Shown here one piece after another: positions 56,201-64,000 of a DNA stretch of 64,000 nucleotides (the stretch's first letter is position 1; each line of letters begins with the position of its first letter). A model generated the notes under the pieces. The model was not told where the DNA came from and did not search any database. It worked only from the letters and a program-made list of their open reading frames with translations. Origin of the DNA: Nematopogon swammerdamellus (Eukaryota > Arthropoda > Insecta > Lepidoptera > Adelidae); assembly GCA_946902875.1 (NCBI GenBank), contig OX336339.1, positions 1,296,397 to 1,360,396 of the forward strand, given 5' to 3'. Position numbers and translations under genes: made by a program.

Positions 56201-58811
56201 ATGAATTAAGAAATTAAGATTCTGTCACATTTTTACTCGTTCTGGGGACTTTGGGAGGTCATAAGACCATTTCATGGTATTAACTTCATCAAGTAATATT
56301 TTTTCTAGAACAAGAATACGTCGTAAAATTCAATAAATTTTATTTCGTGCTGATACAATCATAAACAAAAAAGTTAAAGCTGAAATTTTGGTAATTTTCA
56401 AAAATAAAGAAAAACAATCGTATCTCGATACCACGCGACATATGACAAAAGGTATCATGGGCCAAAACGTCGCAAATGACCCCACTTATCTACAAAAAAT
56501 GTTGTTGGTCGATGTGCCGAACATCCTGTATATTACTAACGTATGCCTCGGCTGTGGAGTCTGGACAGTGCATGTGTGTGAGTTTTGTGCCTCCCAAAAT
56601 CATTGCGCGAAGTGCCTGGTACATTATAATATGTTTCAGATTCAGATCTCGGCTTCTAAAGCGGAATCCGGCAAAAATGCGTCGCCCATAACAAATGTGA
56701 AGTTGGACAATCCATGCGGTCAGACAATATTAGCTGGAGTCTTCAATAATCTGTTGTTTCCTATAGAGAAAGCCTGTCTAGTGAGAAAGGTGATTTATAT
56801 GCTACCTCATTAATTAACTATAAAAATAAATCTAACTATAAATAAAAATAGTCGTCCTTAGGGACCATAAGCATGGTCCTTATGACTGAAACGGCGTTCC
56901 CCCTGTGGATCGCCAGGCTGATAAGCGCCCGGGCACGGCGCTCCCCAGACGCGTCAATTAGTAGTTTTCCCAATTTCTTGGAAAAAGTGACCGCGTCCGG
57001 GCTACATGCCCCAAGAGTCTTTACAGTAAAGGCCACAAACTCGTAGTTGTTCTTGAGTTGGTTGTATTAGGCATGCTTAACCGATTGGGCCTTTGCTGCA
57101 GCAAAACCGGCCACCCGAGACGAGCCCACCATGTGACTGGGGTCGAAGGTTTTTTTTTTTTTTTTTTATGGAAACTGACACAGTTGGCTACATCACCTAC
57201 AACGTCCGTGATGTCAGCCCATAACACCGGGTGAACTAGGTGCCATGTCAGTGCTTCCCCCTTTGATCGTGCCGGCTACACTGAACTGGTCGGAAAACAC
57301 AAACTATTTACATAGCCGTTTAGACCGACGTTTCATTCAGTGCGGTGGTACCAACCCGGGCGGGTTAAACCCTACCACCAAGTAAGATTAGGAGGGAAGG
57401 GACCTACAGTTTTACGAGGAATCCGAACCTCGGTCAGCCTCCAACGGTCAGCGGTCACCCATCCAAGTACTGACCGCACCCAGCGTTGCTTAACATTCAA
57501 TAGCGACAGTTGACTGTCTGCACCACTGAGCTAATGTGGCTGACAACCTCTAAGGTGTCCGCACACGTCGCATCACAAACCTTATAATAAATTTATATTT
57601 GTAACTCTCAACGAAAAAAGAGGGGTGTTATAAGTTTAGCGTGTGAGGGTGTGTGAGGGTGAGTGTGCGTGTGTAAGGGTGTGTTTGTCTGTGGCATCGT
57701 AGTAGCTCCCAAACGGAAGGACCGATTTGGATGAGGTTTTTTTTATTAGAAAGCTGGTTTAATCGGGATGGTTGTTAGCTATGTTTGTAATCTAAATTTA
57801 ATATCTTAAAAAGTGGACCATTAAAAGTGAACAGTTAAATTACAAATAAAAAAACCGTTTACATAAAGGAGTCGGGGGACCGCTAAGTAAATAAAATATA
57901 AAAACTCAGAGCAGCGCGGGAATTTACTTAATGGTCTTCCGACCAAGCTTCTGACTCCTTTATGTAAGTAAACGGAAATTATTTTGGACTTTTTAAGGGT
58001 CGGGGATTTTTTTTTAATTATTGGCGGCCTTCGCAGTCGAAACCTTCGGCTCATGGTCTGAGGAGGCGACAACTTTTGATCAAGAGATAGGGCTAGAGTA
58101 TGGCGGTCGCCATAGGCACCGAATATATATTCTCACTCCTCTGGCTATCCAGAGGGCGAACGCGGAAGGCATCCTCGGCACTATCCCGGGGCAAAATTTA
58201 TTTTTTACGTTAGTTTTTAGGGTTCCGTATCCGTCGTACGGGACCCTATTACTAAGCCTACGTCGTCTGTCTGCCTGTCTGTCCGTCTGTCTGTCCGAGG
58301 GCTGTATCTCTTGAACCGTAACAGGTAGCCCGTTGAAATTTTCACAGAATATATTTTATTATGGCCAATATTTAAAAAAAAAATCATGGAGATCCCCATA
58401 AAAGAAACTAAAACGTATATGCGCTCCATCTACAATTCAATTTAATTAAACAAACAATTTAAATATATTTCCTTGGCACATTGGTGTTGTTAAAATAAAA
58501 AGCTTGAGCTTTTGAATTTTAAATTTTAAGCGTAATTTAGAATTTTGTGTAGATATTTCATCCTTAATAGACAATTCGAATATCAAGTTAAAATATGTAA
58601 GTTGCTTTTAAGCTGTCATACTTAACTCGCGAACGTTTGGTTACAGGGGAAGTACAACTACACTGTGGATGTCAGGAGCATGACACAGAAGCTGTGGACC
58701 GGTAGCTTCTTCTACGGAAACTTCACGTTCAAGACTGTAGTCTATGGTCCCAAGTGCAATTTATGCTGTAACATATCGAACGTCACGTACTCACCGTTAA
58801 TATTAAACTAA
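53273..58811 (+). CDS. beta3: ML-like small secreted protein, 4 exons
   Basis: Exons are 53273-53347, 54968-55120, 56640-56789 and 58647-58811 (stop TAA 58809-58811). Phase-0 introns; donors gtgag, gtgag and gtgat; acceptors gcag, ttcag and acag. The 180-residue product has leader MHSLRNIIVVILNVAL. Exon 2 is GKFDMAIRDTRPCKG..KDCGH, exon 3 IQISASKAESGKN..NPCGQ..KACLVRK, exon 4 GKYNYTVDVRSMTQK..KCNLCCN. Seven mature Cys; sequons NTS, NYT, NFT, NIS and NVT. Intron 1 contains an antisense RTE copy that ends only 58 bases before exon 2; intron 3 holds SINE-A and LINE tails. A CCGGCC-type element starts 15 bases after the stop. Divergent partner of alpha5. Confidence 0.76.
53350..54210. other. beta3 intron 1, AT-rich
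   Basis: No gene. (ATTT)n at about 53870-53905; cccctcttttttcgtcgggg near 54175 is an edge of the palindromic family at 62.6 kb. Confidence 0.5.
54213..54912 (-). mobile_element. RTE-type LINE, C-terminal part, antisense in beta3 intron 1
   Basis: A minus-strand frame of 192 residues (54910-54332) starts MMNRDKTKVMA and includes VYLGQIL, CVLPVMTYGCETWTLT, RAMERAMLGITLRD, KWQWAGHVSRRDD and KRRVGRPPARW, the usual RTE C-terminal signature. Its 3' end is a (CAGT)n tract at 54213-54236. This is the longest copy of the family whose tails sit in the alpha introns. The catalytic YADD region lies upstream and is missing. Confidence 0.75.
55205..55332. repeat. Inverted repeat in beta3 intron 2
   Basis: Arms of about 38 bp (atcgaaccctagagtt / actctagggttcgat with flanking A/T runs and atttcatac) around a 60-base loop. 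Possibly a small MITE. Confidence 0.6.
55335..56639. other. beta3 intron 2 remainder
   Basis: 55630-55712 is native intron shared with beta1 and beta2. 55728-55850 has a CCGGCC-type edge. 56440-56530 matches beta1 26790-26870 (aaatgaccccacttatctac, gtcgatgtgccgaacatcct). No gene seen. Confidence 0.45.
56838..57140 (-). mobile_element. LINE C-terminal tail fragment
   Basis: Minus-strand MAFTVKTLGACSPDAVTFSK then LLIDASGERRARALISLAIH and RGNAVSVIRTM, a tail seen after the RT in some non-LTR elements. The related piece at 58022-58195 reads on the plus strand (AFAVETFGSWSEEATTF, LAIQRANAEGILGTIPG). Confidence 0.5.
57148..57548 (-). mobile_element. SINE-A, full-length, minus
   Basis: T-run 57151-57168, then ttatggaaactgacacagtt. 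The 5S-like segment reversed (gcggtcacccatccaagtac, 57450-57470) and head (ctgagctaatgtggctgac) are at the right end. Confidence 0.7.
57590..58018. mobile_element. Half of the palindromic family plus a MITE copy
   Basis: 57610-57800 matches one arm of 62815-63060 (gaggggtgttataagttta, ggatgaggttttttttatta). 57840-58015 is a smaller inverted-repeat MITE (ggagtcgggggaccgctaag / cttctgactcctttatgtaa). Confidence 0.55.
58020..58435. mobile_element. LINE tail (+) and CCGGCC-type element piece (-)
   Basis: 58022-58195 is the LINE C-terminal tail. 58206-58435 is a CCGGCC-type element reversed (ttagggttccgtatccgtcg, ttgaaattttcacagaatat). Confidence 0.5.
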
Positions 58812-58825
58812 TTATAACAAAAAAA

Positions 58826-59338
58826 AAACCGGCCAAGTGCGAGTCGAACTCGCGCACCGAGGGTTCCGTATCGCCATGTCATGGTCACCGCCACTCGCGC
58901 CATCTGTGGCGTGTTTATGAAATGCTTCATATTATATGGGTTTTTAAATTACCGTGGTTGTTAGACATTATTTTTTAACAAAACAGCTTTACTCACGGTT
59001 CTTCACAAGCTTTGTTTAAAAATAATGCTTCATATTAGTTAAAATTCATGATTAGTTAAAATGTTTCATACTCCTTTCGGTAGATGGCGCGTGCGCATAC
59101 ACTTTTAAATTTCTTCTATGGGAAACCCCGTGAATTTTCTAATTTTTCTTATTTTTATTACTTGCTCTTATATCGGCCATAATAACACATATTCTGTGAA
59201 AGTTTCAACGGGTTACCTATTACCTTTCAAGAGATACAGCCCTCGGACAGACGGACGGACAGACAGACAGACTGACAGCCGGCGTAGGACTAGTAATAGG
59301 GTCCCTTACCGGATACGGGACTAACGGGACCCTAAAAA
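58826..59338 (+). mobile_element. CCGGCC-type element directly after the beta3 stop
   Basis: Left aaccggccaagtgcgagtcg; conserved tgtgaaagtttcaacgggtt; (ggac/agac) tract; right gggaccctaaaaatt. Confidence 0.6.
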
Positions 59339-59344
59339 TTAATC

Positions 59345-59870
59345 AATACTAATAATAAATCTGTAAGGGACCATCCCTAAGTAAGTAAGGGAGTAAGATA
59401 CTTTGTTTTATGAGATACTGAGTTTGTAGACTCTATGTACTCGTATGATATGATACTAAAAATAAATTTATGATTTTTAGAAATCTTTTCTGTACGTGTG
59501 TATGTTCCTCCATATAAATCGATCATCCGAATTCGATGATCCGATTCCGTTTGTACCGTGTGGGGCCGAGCCCCACTGCATCTCTCCCCGTGTATGTCGT
59601 AAAAGGCGACTAAGGGATAAGACTCCCTTCTTATATCACTAGGTGGTAGGGTTTAACCCGCCCGGGTTGGTACCACCGCACTGAATGAAAGGTCGGTCGA
59701 AACGGCTATGTAAATAGTTTGTGTTTTCCGTCCAGTTCAGTGTAGCCGGCACGACCGAAGGGAAGCACTGACGTGGCACCAATTCACCCGGTGTTATGGG
59801 CTGACATCACGGATTTTGTAGGTGATGTAGCCAACCGTGTCAGTTTCCATAAAGAAAAAAAATAATGAAA
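59345..59870 (+). mobile_element. Dispersed repeat interrupted by SINE-D/SINE-A composite
   Basis: 59345-59555 is the dispersed repeat, resuming at 59872 (tgaaacttagtacaagcaca). Between lies a SINE with head gtgtggggccgagccccact and SINE-A body and tail (to 59868). Confidence 0.6.
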
Positions 59871-60039
59871 CTTAGTACAAGCACATTTAACTATACGTGA
59901 CACAGGATAGGCTAAATAAAATTTTGTTCTGGTTACGTTACGTTACGTTGTTTGCGTTACGTTATGTGGCTCTCATACGAATTGTTTATTATACATCTCG
60001 AAAGCTAGTTCATAAATTATATCTCGATGATAAAGCATT

Positions 60040-60470
60040 TTATTAAGAGAACCGGGAAGTCCACTTTTCTCATACACCAGGGGAATTATCTTTCCAACCC
60101 GTAAATCTTGCAATACCATTTAAAAAAAAAAGTGGTCAAGTGAACCGTGTTCACGTGCCGAGGGTCCCGTAACCGCACTGCTTCGCTTTCATCTAATTAT
60201 ATTTTCTACCAGGGTGCGGTCGGACTTTGGATGGGTAGCCGTACGACCATGGTTCGGCTGGCTGTGGTTCGGATTCCACTTGAAACTGTAGTTTCATTCC
60301 TTTATGTACATATTTAGCTGGAAGGGATCAACCCGTTTTGATTGGTACACGAACACTGAACGAATGTCGGTCGAAGAAAACGGCTATAAAAATTATACAT
60401 GTTTTCCATCCAGGTCAATGTAGCCGGCACGACCAAAGGAAAGACTGCCATGGCACCTCTCTGACACTGA
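60040..60470 (+). mobile_element. Beta-intron fragment and diverged SINE-A
   Basis: 60050-60125 matches 36290-36360. 60212-60465 is an old SINE-A (ggatgggtagccg, ggttcggattccact, body). Confidence 0.45.
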
Positions 60471-60794
60471 CTGGCTAACTAACAATTACTCTGGCATACA
60501 CTTTACATGATAAATAGCATCAAGTCTAACTTTATTTGCATGTTTGTGCACTCATCACGTAAACTAGTTTGAATGGAGTTTGAATGAAACACCAATTTGA
60601 ATGGAGTTTTCACAAAAATATGGGATAATAATTGTTTAATAAAAAAGTTTTTCTGCGAGACAGAAACTGTCGAGTGCAGGAGCCTCCTTTATTGCACTGT
60701 ATGATTTTTCATTTATTTACAATTCACTTTATCCATATCTCCTACTTCCATCTTAATTATTATTTTGCCATATAAATAAATAAAGCGAAGTTTC

Positions 60795-60870
60795 TACGGG
60801 CGACCGGCGGGCGGCGCGCGGCGCGGCGGCGGCGCGGCGGCGGCGCGGCGGCGGCGCGGCGGCCGTGTAA
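60795..60870. repeat. GCG-rich microsatellite
   Basis: (GGCGGCGGCGC)n flanked by gtttctacgggcgac and gtgtaacgta. The same flanks recur without the repeat at 61290-61330, showing the unexpanded form. Confidence 0.65.
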
Positions 60871-60914
60871 CGTATGTCAATTTATTTTAATTTTTTTATT
60901 TTATTTAAAGCGCA

Positions 60915-61262
60915 TCATGTGGCGCCGTGTCACCCATAAAGTGTCTAACGACGCCCATGATTTCGCTTGGGATGGCTCTGCCAAATACCAGCCTGCGCCT
61001 CTGGACTTGCGTCGAGCCGTGCGACTAGTGGGTGACCTCGAAGTGTCCCGCGATCTAGAACCACTGCAACTCCGTGGGGATGTCGGCTCTCTAAGTGTGT
61101 TCTATCGCTAATTCCTGGGGGAGTACTCGGAGGAGCTGTTTAACCGCAATCCAGGGAAGTCTCCGGTATGGCACCTACCTTCTCGGAGGTGATATTGGCT
61201 GGTCGGAGCATGTGCTTTGGCCCCTCCGACTCAGGCACTCATACCGGATTACATAAAAAAAA
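60915..61262 (+). mobile_element. RT fragment and SINE-B 3' fragment
   Basis: 60965-61110 encodes WDGSAKYQPAPLDLRRAVRL and DVGSLSVFYR then a stop, the same part as 39204-38980. 61147-61262 is the SINE-B 3' end. Confidence 0.55.
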
Positions 61263-61264
61263 AA

Positions 61265-62025
61265 CAACTGAGCTACCGAGGCTGACAATAAATAAAGCGA
61301 AATTTCTACGGGCGACCCACCGTGTAACGTACTCGTACGTAATATATATGAAATATTGTTATAACTCGAGAACCACTTTATCGATTTACATGCGGTTTTC
61401 TTTGCTACATTTCTTTACTTCTCGAGCTATCAATAACAACGCTAGGTTATCGGTGGCTTGAGCTGTCACCAAAAAGTCACGCGAAAAATTGAAATTTTGG
61501 CTGTTCAGACATTTAACTTTATCTCCAAATGTATGACATTTTGATAAAAATGAATAGTTTTGTGCACAACGACATAAGAGTACCTATATTGTTTATTTTT
61601 TTCAGAATTTTCAAACAACCCTTAATAGGTCAAAGTTCGGCGACAATAGTGCAGTTTTTTGTCAACTTTTAAACGAAATATTTGTTAAAGTAAACTCATT
61701 GAGTATAGCAAAGTTATATATTTTTGAAATTGCCTTCAAAATACCTATAGAATGACATGACATTTGCTTTATTTAAAAAAACAAAAAATATTTTTGGTTT
61801 ACATTTTGGGGTACCCTGTACTTTCTACAGGACTATTAGATAAACGTATCTGTAATATATCTAGCGGCAAAAATTACACGTAATTTGGCGTCATTTTTAT
61901 CGAAATCGGTTCAGTAGGTCCGGAGATATCTGCGTGTGACCGATAGACAGACAGACAGACACCAGAGCGATCCCATAAGGGTCCCTTTTTTCGCAATTTG
62001 CGACGGGACCCTAAAAATTGTGTGT
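61265..62025. other. Unrecognised AT-rich sequence
   Basis: No gene. 61930-62015 ends like a CCGGCC-type relative (acagacagacagacacc, cgacgggaccctaaaaat). Confidence 0.4.
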
Positions 62026-62189
62026 AAAAGATATTATCAATATCTATGTCCCGATGTTGTCCTTTTTTCGTTATTTAATTTTAAATGAAATATATTTGAT
62101 TGTAAAAATGTGAAAATATAGCAATTTTAGCACAGAATAGAGAAGAGTATTTTAGGCTTAACTTTCATATTTTGTATATGGAAAACTAT

Positions 62190-62554
62190 AAAGAAAATTA
62201 AAAATTTAAAAAACCCCCGACCCTTAAAAAGTCAAAAATATAAAAACTCAGAGCTGCGCGGGAATTTACTTAGCGGTCTCCCGACTCCTTTAAGTAAGTA
62301 AACGGAAATTATTTTTGACTTTTTAAGGGTCGGGGGTTTTTTAAATTTTAAATTTAACTTTTATTTCAAGCTTTTTTAAAAAAACCGCATGAAAATCCGT
62401 CCACTTTTTAAGATAATTAATTTTTTTATTACTTAATTACTTGATTACTTGATTACAAACATAGCTAAGAACCATCCCGATTAAACAAGCTTCCTAATAA
62501 AAAAAACCGCATCCAAATCAGTCCATCCGTTTGGGAGCTACGATGCCACAGACA

Positions 62555-62609
<55 letters not shown>

Positions 62610-63320
62610 AACTTATAACACCCCTCCGTTTTTTTCGTCGGGGGTTAAAAATAATTAAAATTAAGACATAGGGCCATCCAGTAGGATTTTGTTAATAAAA
62701 AATTGTTAATCACTTAAATTGAGGAAGAATAAAGACATGAAAAAAGACTTCGCCTGAATGATGATTCACAAAATATTTTGTAGGCAGTTTGCTTCTGGGC
62801 TGCAGTTGTCCTTTTTAACCCCCGACGAAAAAAACGGAGGGGTGTTATAAGTTTGACGTGTGTGAGGGTGAGTGTGAGGGTGTGTGTGTGTGTGTGTGTG
62901 TGTGTCTGTCTGTGGCATCGTAGCTCCCAAACGGATGGACCGATTTGGATGCGGTTTTTTTTATTAGGAAGCCTGTTTAATCGGGATGGTTCTTAGCTAT
63001 GTTTGTAATCAAGTAATAAAGTAATTAAGTAATAAAAAAAATAATTATCTTAAAAAGTGGACCGATTTGCATGCGGTTTTTTTTAAAAAGCTTGAAATAA
63101 AAGTTAAATTACAAATTTAAAAAACCCCCGACTCTTAAAAAGTCAAAAATAATTTCCATTTACTTACTTAAAGGAGTCGGGGGACCGCTAAGTAAATTAA
63201 ATGTAAAGACTCAAAAGTTGCGCGGGAATTTACTTAGCGGTCACCGACTCCTTTAAGTAAACGGAAATTATTTTTGACTTTTTAAGAGTCGGGGGTTTTT
63301 AAAATTTGTAATTTAATCAC
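62190..63320. mobile_element. ~1.1-kb palindromic element
   Basis: Arms about 62190-62650 and 62815-63315 are inverted copies. Each contains a smaller MITE (aaaaacccccgacccttaaa) at the outer end, gaccgatttg-type words, a (CA)n or (GT)n tract and cggaggggtgttataagttt. The loop 62650-62815 is beta-intron sequence also found at 36525-36690, so two inverted insertions flank native DNA. Confidence 0.7.
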
Positions 63321-63339
63321 GTGATGCGTGGGCAGCGGC

Positions 63340-63494
63340 GCGGCCCACAGCGACAGCAATACGATGAAGGAAATTCGACATTTGATAACGGTTCGCAGTA
63401 CACGCGATGCTCTTAAGTAGATAACTTACAAAGGTAATTTGCGAAAACACAGATAACGAAGGAAGAATAGAAAACTATATGTACAATGCGCAAA
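63340..63494 (-). pseudogene. Ruined alpha-type exon 1 fused to beta-intron sequence
   Basis: 63420-63494 matches alpha5 exon 1 (52882-52956) on the minus strand but has one extra base before the donor and loses its start region to a SINE-B inserted at about 63495. Immediately left, 63340-63415 is a copy of the beta2 sequence just before exon 3 (41325-41414). A frameshifted, headless exon cannot encode a leader. Confidence 0.55.
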
Positions 63495-63898
63495 TGTTTT
63501 TTTTTTTTATGTAATCCGGTACTCAGTTGGAGGGGCCAAAGCGCATGCTCCGACCAGCCAATATCACCTCCGAGAAGGTAGGTGCCATACCGGAGACTTC
63601 CCTGGATTGCTGGCTATACTGGACTAGAGGAGAACACAACCGAGGTTGCTATGCGGTCATCTTACATCCAGTACGGTGGTACCAACCCAGTCGGCTACAA
63701 ATTGAGCCTACCACCTAGTAAGGGGCAAGGGAAGGGACCTACAGTTTTACACCAGTTCCGAACGGTGAAGCAGCAGGTGTAGGTATGCACGTAAATTTTT
63801 TCGTCAGAAAAAACTCATTGGTACACGCCGACGGGATTCGAACCGCGGACCTCTCGCATGAGAAGCCGATGCCCAAACCACTCGGCCACCCGCCGCTG
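63495..63898 (-). mobile_element. SINE-B, full-length, inserted in the alpha exon 1 relic
   Basis: T-run 63498-63509, 3' body, then the tRNA-like head 63820-63897 (reverse of gtggccgagtggtttgggca; B box ggttcgaatcc). The sequence at 63899 onward resumes the alpha5-like upstream region. Confidence 0.7.
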
Positions 63899-64000
63899 TT
63901 GAAGGCAAACTGCTAACGCAAGATATCTATGTACGTTCAGATATGTTTACTGCAGCAGTAGGTATCTGGAGAAGTACTTATGTATGTATACATTCATTCT
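63899..64000. promoter_or_regulatory. Start of another alpha/beta intergenic region
   Basis: Matches 52957-53030 (atatctatgtacgtt, tttactgc.gcagta). By the pattern of the locus a fourth beta gene should follow to the right of the window. Confidence 0.45.

Noticed and set aside
63820..63897. Genuine tRNA gene (Leu/Ser-like)
   Set aside because: The head is fused to a SINE body repeated at 33515 and 46620, and the anticodon-arm region does not fold cleanly by eye.

Overview
This window is nuclear DNA of an insect, most probably a moth or butterfly. Coding exons are short and lie in introns full of tRNA-derived SINEs, Jockey/CR1-like, RTE-like and R2-like non-LTR retrotransposon fragments, Helitron and Penelope-like fragments, and many small terminal-inverted-repeat elements. 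Several dispersed repeats (for example those carrying CGCGAGCGAAG or CCGGCCAAGTGCGAG) are of the kind I associate with lepidopteran genomes. The order is inferred from repeat style and was not checked by a search. There is no sign of bacterial operons, CRISPR arrays or prophage.

The only host genes I can support are eight complete copies, plus fragments, of one small secreted-protein family. Every gene has four exons joined by phase-0 introns: exon 1 a 25-codon signal peptide, exon 2 49-51 codons with two Cys, exon 3 49-50 codons with two Cys, exon 4 51-54 sense codons with two or three Cys, then the stop. The products are about 175-180 residues, rich in N-glycosylation sequons. The fourth Cys is followed by K-[RK]-G-K-Y-N-[YF], resembling the C-P-x-x-K-G-x-x-Y region of ML (MD-2-related lipid-recognition) or DUF1091-like secreted proteins, so I call them ML-like. 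The fold and any ligand are inferences.

There are two subfamilies. The alpha genes are on the minus strand (leader MCER.. or MRVR.., exon 2 GKF[ND].., exon 4 ending TFTPKH): alpha1 137-4744, alpha2 6856-8648 (with a spare terminal exon at 5601-5759), alpha3 10619-14444, alpha4 16053-18843, alpha5 45618-52956. The beta genes are on the plus strand (leader MHS[RL]RNII.., exon 2 GKFD..): beta1 20671-28129, beta2 32781-43531, beta3 53273-58811. Alpha5 and beta3 are head to head with 316 bp between start codons. Alpha4/beta1 face each other across a repeat-filled gap, and decayed alpha exon 1 copies occur near beta2 (about 31780) and at the right edge (63420-63494). The locus therefore looks built from divergent alpha/beta pairs, with extra alpha copies produced by a two-gene tandem duplication (alpha1-alpha2 and alpha3-alpha4).

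Layout: 1-19 kb, four alpha genes in tandem with shared intronic insertions. 19-28.2 kb, beta1, its intron 2 swollen by a 4.4-kb insertion carrying a 65/68-bp minisatellite and a long reverse-transcriptase ORF. 28.2-32.7 kb, retroelement debris and a fold-back element. 32.8-43.6 kb, beta2, whose intron 2 holds a satellite made of nine copies of the exon-3 splice acceptor. 43.7-53 kb, SINEs, R2-like fragments and alpha5. 53-59 kb, beta3. 59-64 kb, repeats including a 1.1-kb palindrome and the ruined exon 1 of a sixth alpha gene.
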